From: Symbiodinium natans
Taxonomy: Eukaryota; Sar; Dinophyceae; Suessiales; Symbiodiniaceae
Assembly: GCA_905221605.1 (NCBI GenBank)
Contig: CAJNDS010000990.1
Location: 222,501 to 286,500 of the forward strand
Direction of reading: 5' to 3'
Length of the DNA: 64,000 bases
Below are positions 10,718-21,421 of the stretch, in pieces; within the stretch, counting starts at the first letter, position 1; each line of letters begins with the position of its first letter. A program made the position numbers and the translations under genes. A model generated the notes under the pieces. It was not told where the DNA came from and ran no database searches. It saw only the letters and a program-made list of their open reading frames with translations.

Positions 10718-10822
10718 TTGAGGGTTTAGGGTTCAGGGTTTAGGGTTCGAGTAGGGGTTTGCAAAGGAGTCACACATCCTAGTTGGGCGGGTCCGTCCCA
10801 AGCCAACTAGGAGTCAACTCAC

Positions 10823-10856
10823 CACGGTACGTGTCTCCCATCCAGAGGATCCCAAC
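10823..10856 (-). CDS. Micro-exon
   Basis: GTGCATAG|GTTGGG to donor GTGAGT encloses VGILWMGDTYR. Classical splice signals on both sides. Confidence 0.42.
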
Positions 10857-11149
10857 CTATGCACGTACGCGTCTGAACCCCAAACCCCAAACCCTAGTGA
10901 GCCCACAGGTTGCAGAGCTAGGAGACGTAGGGCCGTGGGACTCATGGGGTTTAGGGCCTTGGGGCAAAACGGGCTAAAAGAGCTTTAGGCTTATAGAGCT
11001 GGGCATCCGGCTATGGGGTTAAGGCTTGATGATGAATTTAGGGATGCGGTTCCCTTGCTTGTCCAGAAAAGCCTAAAACCGAAGCAACCCCAAGAAACCG
11101 CAAGCCACGAACCTCCGCGTAGGGCTGGGCTGGAGGGGGCGGTGGGTTT

Positions 11150-11381
11150 CGGGGCCTGATTTTGTCGCATCCTTGAAAATGGCAACTGAATCGTCTCCTT
11201 TGCCTAGCACGCGTGCTATGATCGCGGAGAGGCTCTTTATGATGCACGCGTGTTCCATGCCGTTGCACGTGGCAATATGCGCGAGCATTGTGGTGCTAAG
11301 TGTTCGATCGTCTCCGCTGAGCGGCGAACTCACATCTTCGAAGATGTTGCGGCATTCCGCGACCAAGCCAGAAAACCCCAA
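11150..11381 (-). CDS. Exon, unknown protein
   Basis: Open frame LVAECRNIFEDVSSPLSGDD ... LAHIATCNGMEHACIIKSLS ... ARVLGKGDDSVAIFKDA. Protein-like; boundaries uncertain. The plus-strand frame across the same DNA is also open. Confidence 0.42.
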
Positions 11382-12005
11382 AGCCTATACCCTAGAAGCC
11401 CTAAACAAGACACCAACCCCAAAGGCATTCTTGTAAACCCTGAGCCCTAAAAAACCTGTGCCCTATACATGCGAATTTTCCGTACACTTTGTGAAGCCGA
11501 ACCCTGAAGCCTCTTGTCCTGCTAACCCCAAATGGCACCCCAAGCACTTCCTAGGCCCTGACAGGGCCCCAAACCCGAAACCACAGTGGAAAAGTGGTTT
11601 GTTCTTTTCGCACCTTTCGGTTTTGGACATTAGGGCTTCTCAAGGCTTGTGGAGTGAGGCTCGCTGATCACCTTAGTAGCCCTTAATCCTATAGACCCTC
11701 AATGGTGGGAGTTAGAAGGGCTTGTCTAACCCTAAACCCTAAACCCTAAACCCGAAATCCCAAACCCGAATTAAACGCCGCCCCTTTGAAGCACCTTGCT
11801 GGGAGGCCGCTCGGTGGGCTCGCTGGGGCGGCCTAAGGTTAGATTACAGATTCTTGTTCCTGGGGCTTAGGGTTGTTAGGGTTGTTAGGGTTTGGGCTGT
11901 AGAGAGTTTAGGGTTTCGGGGGTTCATTGACTACAGTCTTGTGGGGGAATGGTGCTTGGGGCGTTGCGGGATTGGGATTAAGGCGGTTGAGGGTTCTAAG
12001 TTCAC

Positions 12006-12079
12006 CTAGCTAGGGTGTTTGGTCGTAGCGCTTCGGTCTTCAGGTCTCAAGATCTTGAAGAACCGGGAGTCGGAACCCT
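12006..12079 (-). CDS. Terminal exon, unknown
   Basis: Reads GSDSRFFKILRPEDRSATTK then HPS and a TAG stop. TTTAGGG-type DNA lies on both sides. Confidence 0.38.
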
Positions 12080-12198
12080 TTTTGGGATTTAAGTCTCAGG
12101 AGTAGAGTTTAGGGTTTGGGTCTAGGGTCTGGGGTGTAGGGTTTAGGGTTTTGGGGTTTAGGGTTTAGGAACCCCCAAGTTGCTTTGGGGGGTTAAAG

Positions 12199-12307
12199 AG
12201 TTCGGTTGGAGCCCCGCGGGGACTTGGAAATAGAAAAGCTGAGGGACGTGCTCGCAGAGCGGGAAAAGTGGGGAGTTGACACCAGGATGGGCTGTTCTAC
12301 CCTATAA
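12199..12307 (+). CDS. Terminal exon, coiled-coil-like
   Basis: After acceptor GGTTAAAG the plus strand reads VRLEPRGDLEIEKLRDVLAE then REKWGVDTRMGCSTL and TAA. The charged heptad-like run suggests a coiled coil. Product unknown. Confidence 0.5.
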
Positions 12308-12650
12308 CCTCTTAAAAAAGGCCCTTTATAGGGCTGATCTAGGGGAGTATAGGGCCGGCTTCGCGGGGTTGAGAAGAGGTGGTGGCAGGGGCCCAAGTTC
12401 AGCCCAAGCTTGTAAACAGACCCAAAACCCAAACCTAGCCACCTCGGACTAGGATACACCCCTAAACCCCTAAAACCTCCCCAAACCCACAAAACACCCA
12501 AACCTGAAATCCCAAAACCCCCCAAACCCTAAACCCTCTCAACCCCTGAACCCTTAACCCCAAACCCTATCCCAACATCCCCCGCTCAACCCCCCCCCCC
12601 CCCCGAAAACTCTACACCCAAAATAGCAGGATTCCCTTACCATGAGGACC

Positions 12651-12778
12651 CTAAACCCTAAACCCTAAACCCTAAACCCTAAACCCTAAACCCTAAACCC
12701 TAAACCCTAAACCCTAAACCCTAAACCCTAAACCCTAAACCCTAAACCCTAAACCCTAAACCCTAAACCCTAAACCCC
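12651..12778. repeat. Interstitial telomere-like array (CCCTAAA)n
   Basis: About 18 consecutive perfect heptamers. The adjacent stretch 12820-13320 carries the opposite orientation as TTTAGGG/TTTGGGG variants, so two convergent arrays flank a 39-nt exon. Confidence 0.95.
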
Positions 12779-12781
12779 AAG

Positions 12782-12820
12782 CTGCGTGGTGCCGCCAAGG
12801 CTGCGAGGCGCCTGAGAGGG
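12782..12820 (+). CDS. Micro-exon between opposed telomere-like arrays
   Basis: CCCCAAG|CTGCGT to GGG|GTTTAGGG gives LRGAAKAARRLRG. The donor is a telomere heptamer itself. Very short, so confidence is limited. Confidence 0.35.
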
Positions 12821-13320
12821 GTTTAGGGTTTAGGGTTAGGGGTTTAGGGTTCAGGGCCTTTAGGGTTTAGGGTTTAGGGTTTGGGGTTTGGGGTTTGGGG
12901 TTTGGGGTGTTTGGGGTTTGGGGTTTGAGGTTTGGGTTTAGGGTTTGGGGTTTGGGGTTTGGGGTTGGGGGGTTTAGGGTTTAGGGTTTGGGGTTTGGGG
13001 TATGGGGTTTGGGGTTTGAGGTTTGGGGTTTGGGGTTTAGGGTTTGGGGTTTGGGGTTGGGGGGGTTTAGGGTTTGGGGTTTAGGGTTTAGGATTTGGGG
13101 TTTTTGGGGTTTTTGGGGTTTGGGGTTTGGGGTTTGGGGTTTGGGGTTTGAGGTTTGGGTTTGGGGTTCAGGGTTTGGGGTTTGGGGTTGGGGGGTTAGG
13201 GTTTGGGGTTTAGGGTTTGGGGCGTGGGGCTTAAGGGTTTGAGGGTTTGGGGTTTAGGGTTTGGGGTGTGGGGCTTAGGGGTTTAGGGGTTTAGGGGTTT
13301 AGGGTTTAGGGTTTAGGGTT
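12820..13320. repeat. Degenerate TTTAGGG/TTTGGGG tract
   Basis: 500 bp of TTTAGGG, TTTGGGG and TTTGAGG variants, strongly G/T on the plus strand. The apparent ORF with Gly/Leu/Trp repeats across it is a translation of the repeat, not a gene. Confidence 0.9.
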
Positions 13321-13334
13321 TAGGGTGGGCCAAA

Positions 13335-13409
13335 GGTTTGGAGTGTAAGCTTTGGGTTCACGGAGTTCATCACCGTGAACTTTGCATCAGTATTGGAGCT
13401 GAAGCTAAC
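13335..13409 (-). CDS. Exon, unknown protein
   Basis: After TAGACCAG the reading is VSFSSNTDAKFTVMNSVNPK, then LTLQTFG into a telomere-like tract. Natural composition; 3' boundary uncertain. Confidence 0.48.
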
Positions 13410-13550
13410 CTGGTCTAGGGTGTAGGGTCTAGGATCTAGGGTTTAGGGTCTAGGGTTTAGGGTTTTTGCTAGGCTTTTCTGGGTTTCGGTGCGGTCAGTG
13501 GTTCATGGTCAAGGTTTGCTCATTGGGGTTTAGGGCTTGGGGATTTCCAG

Positions 13551-13669
13551 TGCTTCGGCTCAATGATGTGAGGGTTAAACTCAAAACTTGCATGACCTAT
13601 CTGGATAGTTTACCGTTCAGAACATTCACCTCCCTACACCCAAATCTCCAAACGGAAGCACCTACGTAA
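13551..13669 (+). CDS. Terminal exon, unknown
   Basis: Acceptor GATTTCCAG, then LRLNDVRVKLKTCMTYLDSL and PFRTFTSLHPNLQTEAPT to TAA at 13667-13669. Protein-like; not recognised. Confidence 0.48.
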
Positions 13670-13804
13670 CCCCTAAGAGAATGAGTTTATCGTTACATGC
13701 CTCCCCCAAACCCAAAACCCCAAAACCCCAAACCCTTAAACCCCTAAACCCCTAAACCCCTAAACCCCTAAACCCTACACCCCCAAGTCCTGCCAGCTGC
13801 CAAG

Positions 13805-13923
13805 GCACTCAGAATCTACGGGCCGGCATGGCCCCGGGGCCACCTCTGTCGCTGCCACAGCCTGTCCGAGCGCTCGGTGGCCACTGGTGCTTTGTTTGTC
13901 TTTCAGATTCTTTGCTTAGACTG
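13805..13923 (+). CDS. Exon, Cys/His-containing
   Basis: After GCTGCCAAG the frame reads ALRIYGPAWPRGHLCRCHSL and SERSVATG; donors GTGGCC or GTGCTT follow, or the frame runs on to TGA. CRCH is too short to call a zinc site. Confidence 0.38.
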
Positions 13924-14042
13924 AACCCTAAACAACCCGAAGCCCCAAACCCTAAACCCTAAACCCTAAACCGCTTGATGAAGCTTCAGAAGCTTTAGGC
14001 TCTGTAGGGCGGGGAAAAGATACAAACGTATAGGGCCCTCGG

Positions 14043-14148
14043 TTAATACATACACCGACATCTATCTGTCGGCAACCACACCTGAACCGTAATCCCATTG
14101 CTGACAGCAACATTGAACCGATCGACAGCGCATCGTGCTATCGCGGCC
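14043..14148 (-). CDS. Exon with a telomere-repeat acceptor
   Basis: The upstream intron is pure TTTAGGG on this strand and the exon starts after TTTAG|GG: AAIARCAVDRFNVAVSNGIT, VQVWLPTDRCRCMY, then TAA. A GTGTGG donor inside could end it earlier. Confidence 0.52.
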
Positions 14149-14151
14149 CTA

Positions 14152-14240
14152 AACCCTAAACCCTAAACCCTAAACCCTAAACCCTAAACCCTAAACCCTA
14201 AACCCTAAACCCTAAACCCTAAACCCTAAACCCTAAACCC
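14152..14240. repeat. Interstitial telomere-like array (CCCTAAA)n
   Basis: About 12 perfect heptamers forming the 3' part of an apparent minus-strand intron. Confidence 0.95.
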
Positions 14241-14530
14241 CGCCCCCCCTCCAACCCCCCGTTTCAGCCACACCACGCCCTCCAGCCTTCTTAGGCAGCC
14301 AGCCACACCACCCAGCCACCTCCCTTCCAGCCATCCTGAGCCCCAACCCGAATCGCCCCTATAAGCCCAAAAAAGATTTGCCTCGATACTAGGCTGCACT
14401 TTCTCGAAATAGCCATAGCCAGCAGCTTTACAAGGGGCCTCCAACAGAAAGCCCTTGTCTCTCTCAGGGCTTAGGGATTTTTGGGAAAAGATACCGACCA
14501 GCAAGGAAGCGCACATTTCTGACTGACCCA
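14240..14530 (-). CDS. Exon-like open frame, Gly/Trp-rich tail
   Basis: Frame reads SEMCASLLVGIFSQKSLSPE ... GYGYFEKVQPSIEANLFWAY and then Gly/Trp-rich sequence that fades into C-rich repeat. The first 70 residues look real; the tail may be intron. Confidence 0.4.
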
Positions 14531-14627
14531 AAAATGTCTAGGTAGGCCCACACAAACCGGGCTTCAAGCCAGCAACTTGTCTATTGACCACTGCTGAGCG
14601 CTTGTGGAGTTGAGCAGAGGGTGTGAG

Positions 14628-14716
14628 TTACTGTTGCATGTTGAACCCAGGACCCAAAAGGGGGGCAAAACGGTACCACGCAAGCCATCTGCAGTGATGC
14701 CTCTGGCCGCACTTTC
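14628..14716 (-). CDS. Terminal exon, unknown
   Basis: CCTGCAAG|GAAAGTG, then GKCGQRHHCRWLAWYRFAPL, LGPGFNMQQ and TAA. Confidence 0.42.
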
Positions 14717-15069
14717 CTTGCAGGTCGGAATGCTTTTTCAGTGTTTCGGGTTCAGGATTTAGGGCTCCGGGTTCAGGGTTTCGGGTTTCGGGTTGAGACA
14801 GGTTAGGAATTGTCGGGAATCTCTCTGACATCTCCAAACAACCGCGCCCACACACACAAACACATCTAGAATCACAAGCACCAAAACTGTGCTCAGAGTG
14901 TAACCAAAAAAACTGATGGAAGACAAAATGTGGAAGGGGCGTGTTCAGGGTGCATGCTTGAATCGAAGGCCTTTGGGGATTTTGCGTCTACGACCTCAGC
15001 CATAGACCCCCTAACCCCAAAACCCAATTTAATTTAACCCTAAACCCTAAACCCGAAACCCCAACCAAT

Positions 15070-15142
15070 CCCGATCCCGCGGCACTGTGCTGCTGCTGGG
15101 CGTCGGCTTCGCCAGCTCGCGCAGTGCTAGCTCCCGCGCAGC
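15070..15142 (-). CDS. Exon, unknown protein
   Basis: CCAGTCAG|GCT, phase 0, reads AARELALRELAKPTPSSSTV, PRD, with GTGCCG as a possible donor. The Ala/Glu/Leu pattern suggests a helix followed by a Ser/Pro linker. Confidence 0.48.
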
Positions 15143-15277
15143 CTGACTGGAAGATTGGGAATAGGGGTGGGGTTCTAAGGTTTGGGGATTTGGGGTTTAG
15201 GAGAACTATGGGGTTTTGGGCGAGTGTTTAGGATATGGAGTTTAGGGTCTAGAGTTGAGGATATGGGGGTTAGGGCT

Positions 15278-15360
15278 TAAGAGTCGTGAGAAGTGGTACA
15301 CCTCCTGGCATCGCGCGCCTTGTGCTAGAAACCCGCGCTGGCAAGGACAAACTCTGCCGG
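15278..15360 (+). CDS. Exon with consensus donor
   Basis: Frame SGTPPGIARLVLETRAGKDK, LCR ends exactly at GTAAGG, a near-ideal 5' splice site. Product unknown. Confidence 0.45.
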
Positions 15361-15451
15361 GTAAGGGGCCATCTTGAGATGGTGCAGCTGTTGCCGAGGC
15401 TGGTGCGCGGACAGAGCACTCAAAAAAAAAAACCTTTAACCTCACATGGCG

Positions 15452-16074
15452 CTAAGATGCATATTTGCGAGATGGCACAGAAAGTGAAATCAGCTGCAGG
15501 GTCACCAGTGGCTTGCTGCTGCATCTGATCTCACGAGACTTTTCGGCTCCCGTGCCTTTCGACAACGAAGCATGGCTACCCTCTTGATCAGCCTTGTCGA
15601 GGCTGGCAGTAAGCTCAGGGAGTCTCCGACCAGACTGGCTTTGCACTGTTGCCTCCGACGGCTTAACACTGGCCGTCACTGGAAAGACAAGGTCATCAGC
15701 TGACACGCACAATTCTCAACTGATTCATCAAAGCCGCTGGAGCTTTGCAAGATTTAACAGTGTCTCTCATCATTGACTCGAGGAATGCGGTCGGGCAAAC
15801 CATTCCACTGCGATATCAGCAGGCACGTGTCCACTGAAGCACCAACATTATCAGGATCCTCCGAGGCTGTGTTGCCTCTTGTGCCAGGATTTCTCATCCA
15901 TCGCGACACCAAGGGATCGCCAAGGCACAAGCTTCTCAGCTGATTGTTGGCTTTCAACCGGCAAGTCCACGTGGATGGGTCGAGTCGACTATGGCTGCAG
16001 CTGTGCACGCTTGTACCCTCACAGGACTGGTCACTCTGGGTTTGCAGTGGGGGCGACACCCCAAAACAGTGCAA
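15452..16074 (-). CDS. Two adjacent open frames, one gene or pseudogene
   Basis: Upstream part (about 15754-16074) reads ...ASEDPDNVGASVDTCLLISQ, WNGLPDRIPRVNDERHC. Downstream part (15452-15712) reads CVSADDLVFPVTASVKPSEA, TVQSQSGRRLPELTASLDKA and so on to TAG. The two are in different frames and separated by about 40 nt, so a short intron (acceptor GTTGAG) or a frameshift joins them. This is the longest repeat-free stretch of the left half. Not recognised. Confidence 0.42.
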
Positions 16075-16319
16075 GTCCCGCTGTGCCTCTTCGGCTCTGC
16101 TGATGCGCGGTACTGTGGGGGCAGCCTGGCTTGGATAATGGTTTGGGGGCGTAGGGTTTAGGGGTTCAAGGGTTTATGAGGGTTTAAGAGTTTAGGGTTT
16201 GCAGATGAGGGGTTTAGGGGTTCCGGGGATGAGGGCCTAGGGTTGGCGTTTAGGGTTGAGGGGTTTAGGGGTGTGGGAGGTTTACGGCTTTAGGGTTCGG
16301 CGGTAAAGGCTTAGGATTT

Positions 16320-16491
16320 CTGGATTCTTGGTTTTCGAGGGCTTTTTGGATGCGGTTTTGGGCTTGTAGGTTTCGGGAGTGATCTGGGGCACGGGGTAAG
16401 ATAAAGAGTGTTAGCTGGCCCTTGACAAATCGGGCCATGGCTGCTCTTCGCATTTCACGAAGCCTTCGGGTCTGCATCCCAACCTTCACAG
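16320..16491 (-). CDS. Exon, basic helical protein
   Basis: Frame VKVGMQTRRLREMRRAAMAR, FVKGQLTLFILPRAPDHSRN, LQAQNRIQKALENQ. The basic amphipathic start and later Gln/Lys helix look real; the tail enters repeat DNA. Acceptor probably GGGCGCAG. Confidence 0.45.
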
Positions 16492-16825
16492 CTTCTGCGC
16501 CCTAAACCTTCAACCCTCCCCCTAATATGGGTGACCTGAGCCCTCAACAGCCTCGAAAGCCTGAAGGGGGCAACCGTGAAACCTAGTCTTTCTACTGAGG
16601 CTCTTGGGGTTTTTGGAGGCCTAGGCAACCCCAGATCCCAAACCCCACACGGGAGCATGAGCCATAAACCCTCAACCATCATCCCGAAACCTCAAATCCT
16701 CAACCATAACCCCTAAACCCTCGCACAGTCCCTAAACCCGATCATATATATATATATATAGAATCTACATTATGCATGCAAAATTTAAACCCTTAACCCT
16801 ACACCCTCACCCTCAAACCCCTCAC

Positions 16826-16925
16826 ATCTCGGCTCTCCCTCGCCTGCGCAGGCTCCTCCAACACCCGGGGCCGCGCCAGGAGGAGGATGCGGTCCTGGTG
16901 CCCAGCGCAGCCCATGGACCGAAGT
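16826..16925 (-). CDS. Exon; strand uncertain
   Basis: Minus reading SMGCAGHQDRILLLARPRVL, EEPAQARESRD ends at GTGAGG. The plus strand has an equally natural alternative, LLQHPGPRQEEDAVLVPSAA after CTGCGCAG ending in TGA. One is a shadow. Confidence 0.35.
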
Positions 16926-17129
16926 CTTGAGGTGGTGAGCTCTGGTCCCGTAAATACATAGTTCTGTATATGAAATGGTAAATACATATATATATATATA
17001 TGAGCCTGAGACCTTTAGGGTTCTTTTGGCTTAGTTTTTATAAGCCCTCTTAAATAAACAAAGCCAAACGCGATAAATATAGGAATATATATGCTCTTAA
17101 ATGAACGCGTCCACTACATGTCTCGATCT

Positions 17130-19520
17130 GTTCAAGTATAGCTCAGCTTTCTACTCCCTAAACCTGAAACGTTAAACCTTGAAACCTGAACTTCAACCCT
17201 TTAAACCTAATCTTTATTTTTTGACCCTTAACCTTGAAACCTTTAAAAGTAAACCTTAAACTCGCGAAGTCCTAACTTTTAACTTTCACCCCTAGGCTCG
17301 TGACTGTAATCCGACGCATCTTCTCGCTTCCTTGCTCATGGCTGTGCTTGAAACACAGGCGTGCTGCGAGTACCTGCGAGTCCATCATCTCTGCCTATGC
17401 GTGTCGCTTTTATCAAGATAAGTCATGATGGCTCGCGCTTCGGATAGTCTGTACATTGCAGAAACAAATGCACGGTTTAGGTTTAAACCTTCAAGGTTTA
17501 TGGTTTAGGGTTTAAGGTTTAAGGTTTATGGTTTAGGGGATAGGGTTTAGATTTTTGAGTTTCGGGTTTAGGGTATAGGTTTAGGGTTTATACTTAAAGG
17601 TTCGGGTTTATGGGTTTTCGATTTAGTCCCTTTTATGATGCAGCTCAAAAAAGGTCTCTGCTCATCTGCACGTGGTCAGTTGAGGCTCCAGAGAGACATT
17701 ATTCACTAAACCACAAGCCATAGACCCTAAACCTTAACCTCTAAATCCTAAACCTTGAACTCTAAGCCCTAAACCGTAAACCCACAAGGGCCTTACTTTA
17801 CTTCAAAAACTCCCCGCGCAGAAGAAGACACAGATGAAGAAAGTCATAAGCTGAGCTCGAGCTCGGAGCTGCTCATACATCTACACCTGTCTAACATTCC
17901 TCATCAGTTTCTACTCCCTAGATTTTAAGCCTAACACCCTGAACTTTAAACCCTTAACTTTGAATCCTAAGTCGAAAACATTAAATCCTCCACCTTGAAA
18001 CACTCGGAGCCTTAACCCTAATCCCTTGAACCCTTATATCTCAACCCTAACCCTTAAGGTCGTGATCCTGATCTAAGACGCCTCCCAGCTTCCTTGCTGC
18101 GGGCTGTGCTTGCAAAACTAACATGCTGAGAGTCCAGCATCTCTGCATGTTCTTGTCGCCTTTTCTTGTTCTAGACGATACTGGCTCGTGCTCTAGAGAT
18201 CTGATTGTCATCTGATTGTCCGCATTGAAACACAAAGCCACTACTTCCTGCAGGATTTACTAAGCCCAAAACCCCAAACTCACAAGGGCCTCACTTTAGT
18301 AGACACACTCCTAGCGCAGACAAAAACAGATCAGGAGAGCCGTTAAACTCAGCTTGTGCTCGGAAATGCTCATACGTCTCCACCTCTTTAACATTCCTCA
18401 GCGTTTCTTTGTGCTGAACCTGAAACCTTAAACTCTGAGCCCTGAACCCTAACTTCTTAAACCTAATCTTTAAAATCTGCTCCTAAACCTTGAAACCTGT
18501 AACAGTTAACCTTAAACCCACGAAGTCCGAACTTTTAACGTTCAGCTCTAGGGTCGTGACTGTAGTCCGATGCATCTTCTCACTTCCTTGCTCATAGCTT
18601 TGCTTGAAACACTGACTTGCTGCGAGTAGCTGCGAGTCCATCATTTCTGCTTATGTGTGTCGCTTTTACTAAGATAAGTCGTGATGGCTCGCGCTTCAGA
18701 TAAGCTGTACATGGCAAAAACAAACTGCACGGTTTAGGCTTTAACCTACAAGGTTTATGGCTTAGGGTTTAGGGTTTAAGGTTTAGGGTTTTAAGTTTAT
18801 GGTTTAGGGCATAGGGTTTAGGTTTTAGGGAGCCCCTTCTATGATGCAGCTTAAAAAGGGTCTCTGCTCATCTGCACCCGGCCAGTTGAGGTTCCAGAGA
18901 GACCTTATCCACTAAACCATAAGCCATAGACCCTAAACCCTAAACTTTAAACTGTAAACCTTGAACTCTAAGCCCTGAACCTTAAACCCACAAGGGCCTT
19001 ACTTTACTAAACAAACTCCCCGCGTAGATGAAGATACAGATGGAGAGAGTCCTGAGACTGAGCTCGAGCTCGGAGCTGATCATACATCTCCACCTGTCTA
19101 ACATTCCTCGTCAGTTTCTACTCCCTAGATTTTAAGCCTTACACCCTCAACTTTAAACCCTTAATTCCGAATCCTAAATCGAAAACATTAAACCCTCCGC
19201 CTTGAAACACTCTGAGCCTTAACCCTGACCCCTTGAACTCTCATATTTAAACCCTAACCTTGAAGGTCGTGATCCTCATCTAAGACGCCTTCCAGCTTTC
19301 TTGCTCAGAGCTGTGCTTGGAAAACTAACATGCTGCGAGCAGCTCTGAGTCCAGCATCTCTGGATGTGCTTGTCTCCTTTTCTTCCTGTAGATGGTAGTG
19401 GCTCGCGCTCTAGAGATCTGACTGTCCGCACTGAAACACAGAACCGCAACATCCTGCAGAATTAGCTCTGGCATCCAGGAACCTATGCTTGAATGCCTCG
19501 ACGTCTGAGATCCAGCAAGG
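17130..19520. repeat. 1.2 kb imperfect tandem duplication
   Basis: The block from 17290 to 18240 recurs at 18550-19430 (offset 1.21-1.25 kb). Anchors are TTCTCGCTTCCTTGCTCATG-type and CTAAGACGCC-type segments. Within each copy two related half-units follow one another. Spacers are degenerate CCTAAACCTTGAAACC sequences diverged from CCCTAAA. Confidence 0.8.
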
Positions 19521-20079
19521 GCCATTCATCTCCAGACAGTCTGAGAAGCACCGTAAAACTCTAAACCCTAAAGAAAAAACAACATCCAGAAAAAAACGAT
19601 ACTTGGGAGCTTTGAGTCACTCGATTCTTGCGTGACTTTAATTATATGATTGAGACTCTAAGGTTTATCATTTCAATGTTTTGGGTTTAAAGATTTCGAC
19701 TTAGGGTTTAGGGTTTAGGTTTTAGTATTGAAGATTAAGATGTAGAGTTCATGCTCTAGGGTTTAGAATTACCAGGCAATCCGAGAAGCAACGTTAAACT
19801 CTAAATCCTGTGAAAAAAACTAACAAAAACGAGACTTGAGAAGCTTCGGGATACTCGTTAACATAGCTGCTTAGCTTCCCGAACAACCTTTCCTGTGGCC
19901 CTACCGCATCTCGGCAGCATAAATCATCTACTCGATCTCTCATGTGAAAGCTGAACACGCTCAGTCAAGATCTTCCCCATCGTCATCCTGTCAGATGATT
20001 TCGCGTCTTATTATTTCAGGATCGTAAATTCCACTGATTCAGATTTGAAGTCGAACCTTTATACACTTGCAACGAAGAC

Positions 20080-20474
20080 CATTAACCTTGCTGCAGGATT
20101 CGAAGTGTAAGGTCTGGGAGTATGTCGGAGATCATCATCCTTTTATGTTTCAACTTCTTGCTGCGCGCAGGATTAACAACGAATGCCAAGTTTCTCTTCT
20201 CGGGGCGAACCACAGCATCTGCGTAAACGCAAGGACTCATGATGAGTCTGTGTGGTCTAGTATTTTATGCCGCCTCGACGTCGACGCCTGGGAATATTGT
20301 TTCGGACGTAGTACGAATTACGTCCTTTCCGCATCAATGCAAATCTCGATGACATGTAATTTAATATTATTCGCACGTAAGTCTGCTCATCAGACGAGTC
20401 CTTTGCGCGCAAAGCCCTTGTACCAGGCGAATCGCGACAATCTTGACCATGAGCATGCCTCTTTTAATTCCTAG
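20080..20474 (+). CDS. Possible coding segment in the low-GC island
   Basis: After CTTGCTGCAG the plus frame is open: DSKCKVWEYVGDHHPFMFQL ... ICVNARTHDESVWSSILCRL, DVDAWEYCFGRS. Codon use is less biased than in the flanking regions. Boundaries are not established and the call is weak. Confidence 0.3.
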
Positions 20475-21421
20475 CGCAAGAAAAAGAACTCACACAGAAC
20501 AAGAACTCGATGAGCCTTTGTCGTTGCAGTCTTCTTTGTCGTAAAGGTCCGAAAAATTATATTCTTCGCCAAAGTGTCGCCTTAAAAATTGAAGCGTGCA
20601 GGATTGTAGAGAGACATTCGAATCTTAGATGCAGCTCAGAAACACCAAGTAAAGATACTGTCCATCTTCAAGCAAAACCCGATGGGCTTCCCTGCAGTCA
20701 TGGTAATGCATTGTTTTCGATTATATTTTAATAAGACAAATAGTTATAATAATACTAGTATTACTAAAAATATTAATAATATCAATGATACGAAAATAAA
20801 ATAATAATACAAGCTAAGCCACACTGATGCTGTCCGCGAGGAAGGCTGAAGATCTCATCGTCGATATTTGGATTTGTTGCAGCGGTCGACCTGAAGACAT
20901 ACATGCTTGATAAAATTTCTTATAGAAATGTATAATTGTCACATATTTATGTATGTTAAGAATATTAACGTTCTTGCAACCTCCAGGTCCAGACAATGTC
21001 AGAGCAGTGGTCAGCTGCACGAGACCTTAGACAATATACGCGCGTGCGGTGATGTTATCATGCGGTCTTACAGGAACTGAGGCCTTTACTCCATCTCGAC
21101 GAGCTTGAGGATGCTCGGGTGCGTCACAGAGGCTGACCTATGAGCACAGCTGCATGAATGGGGCAGCAGGGGTATCTTATTCTAAACTAAATACTAGACA
21201 GGTGTCTGGAAAAGATGCCAGTGGTGGATGCCTGCAATCCTCGGCCGCCGCATTATGTTGGGAGAAACATTTAGTTATGGTTTGTGTACAAGAATTAAGA
21301 CCCCCACTCCATGTTGAGAAGTCGCCGCGTTTGCATACACTCATCTTCCGGTCTCCTGGCAGATACGCCAACATGACATTGCGTTAAAATCTAAGCGAAC
21401 ATCTGAAAAGAAAAACATCAC

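Noticed and set aside
12651-12778. A true chromosome end or telomere
   Set aside because: Arrays occur in both orientations throughout the window with unique sequence and exons on both sides; they are interstitial.
12988-13242. ORF encoding Gly/Leu/Trp/Phe repeats
   Set aside because: It is a direct translation of TTTGGGG/TTTAGGG repeats, which are stop-free in some frames.
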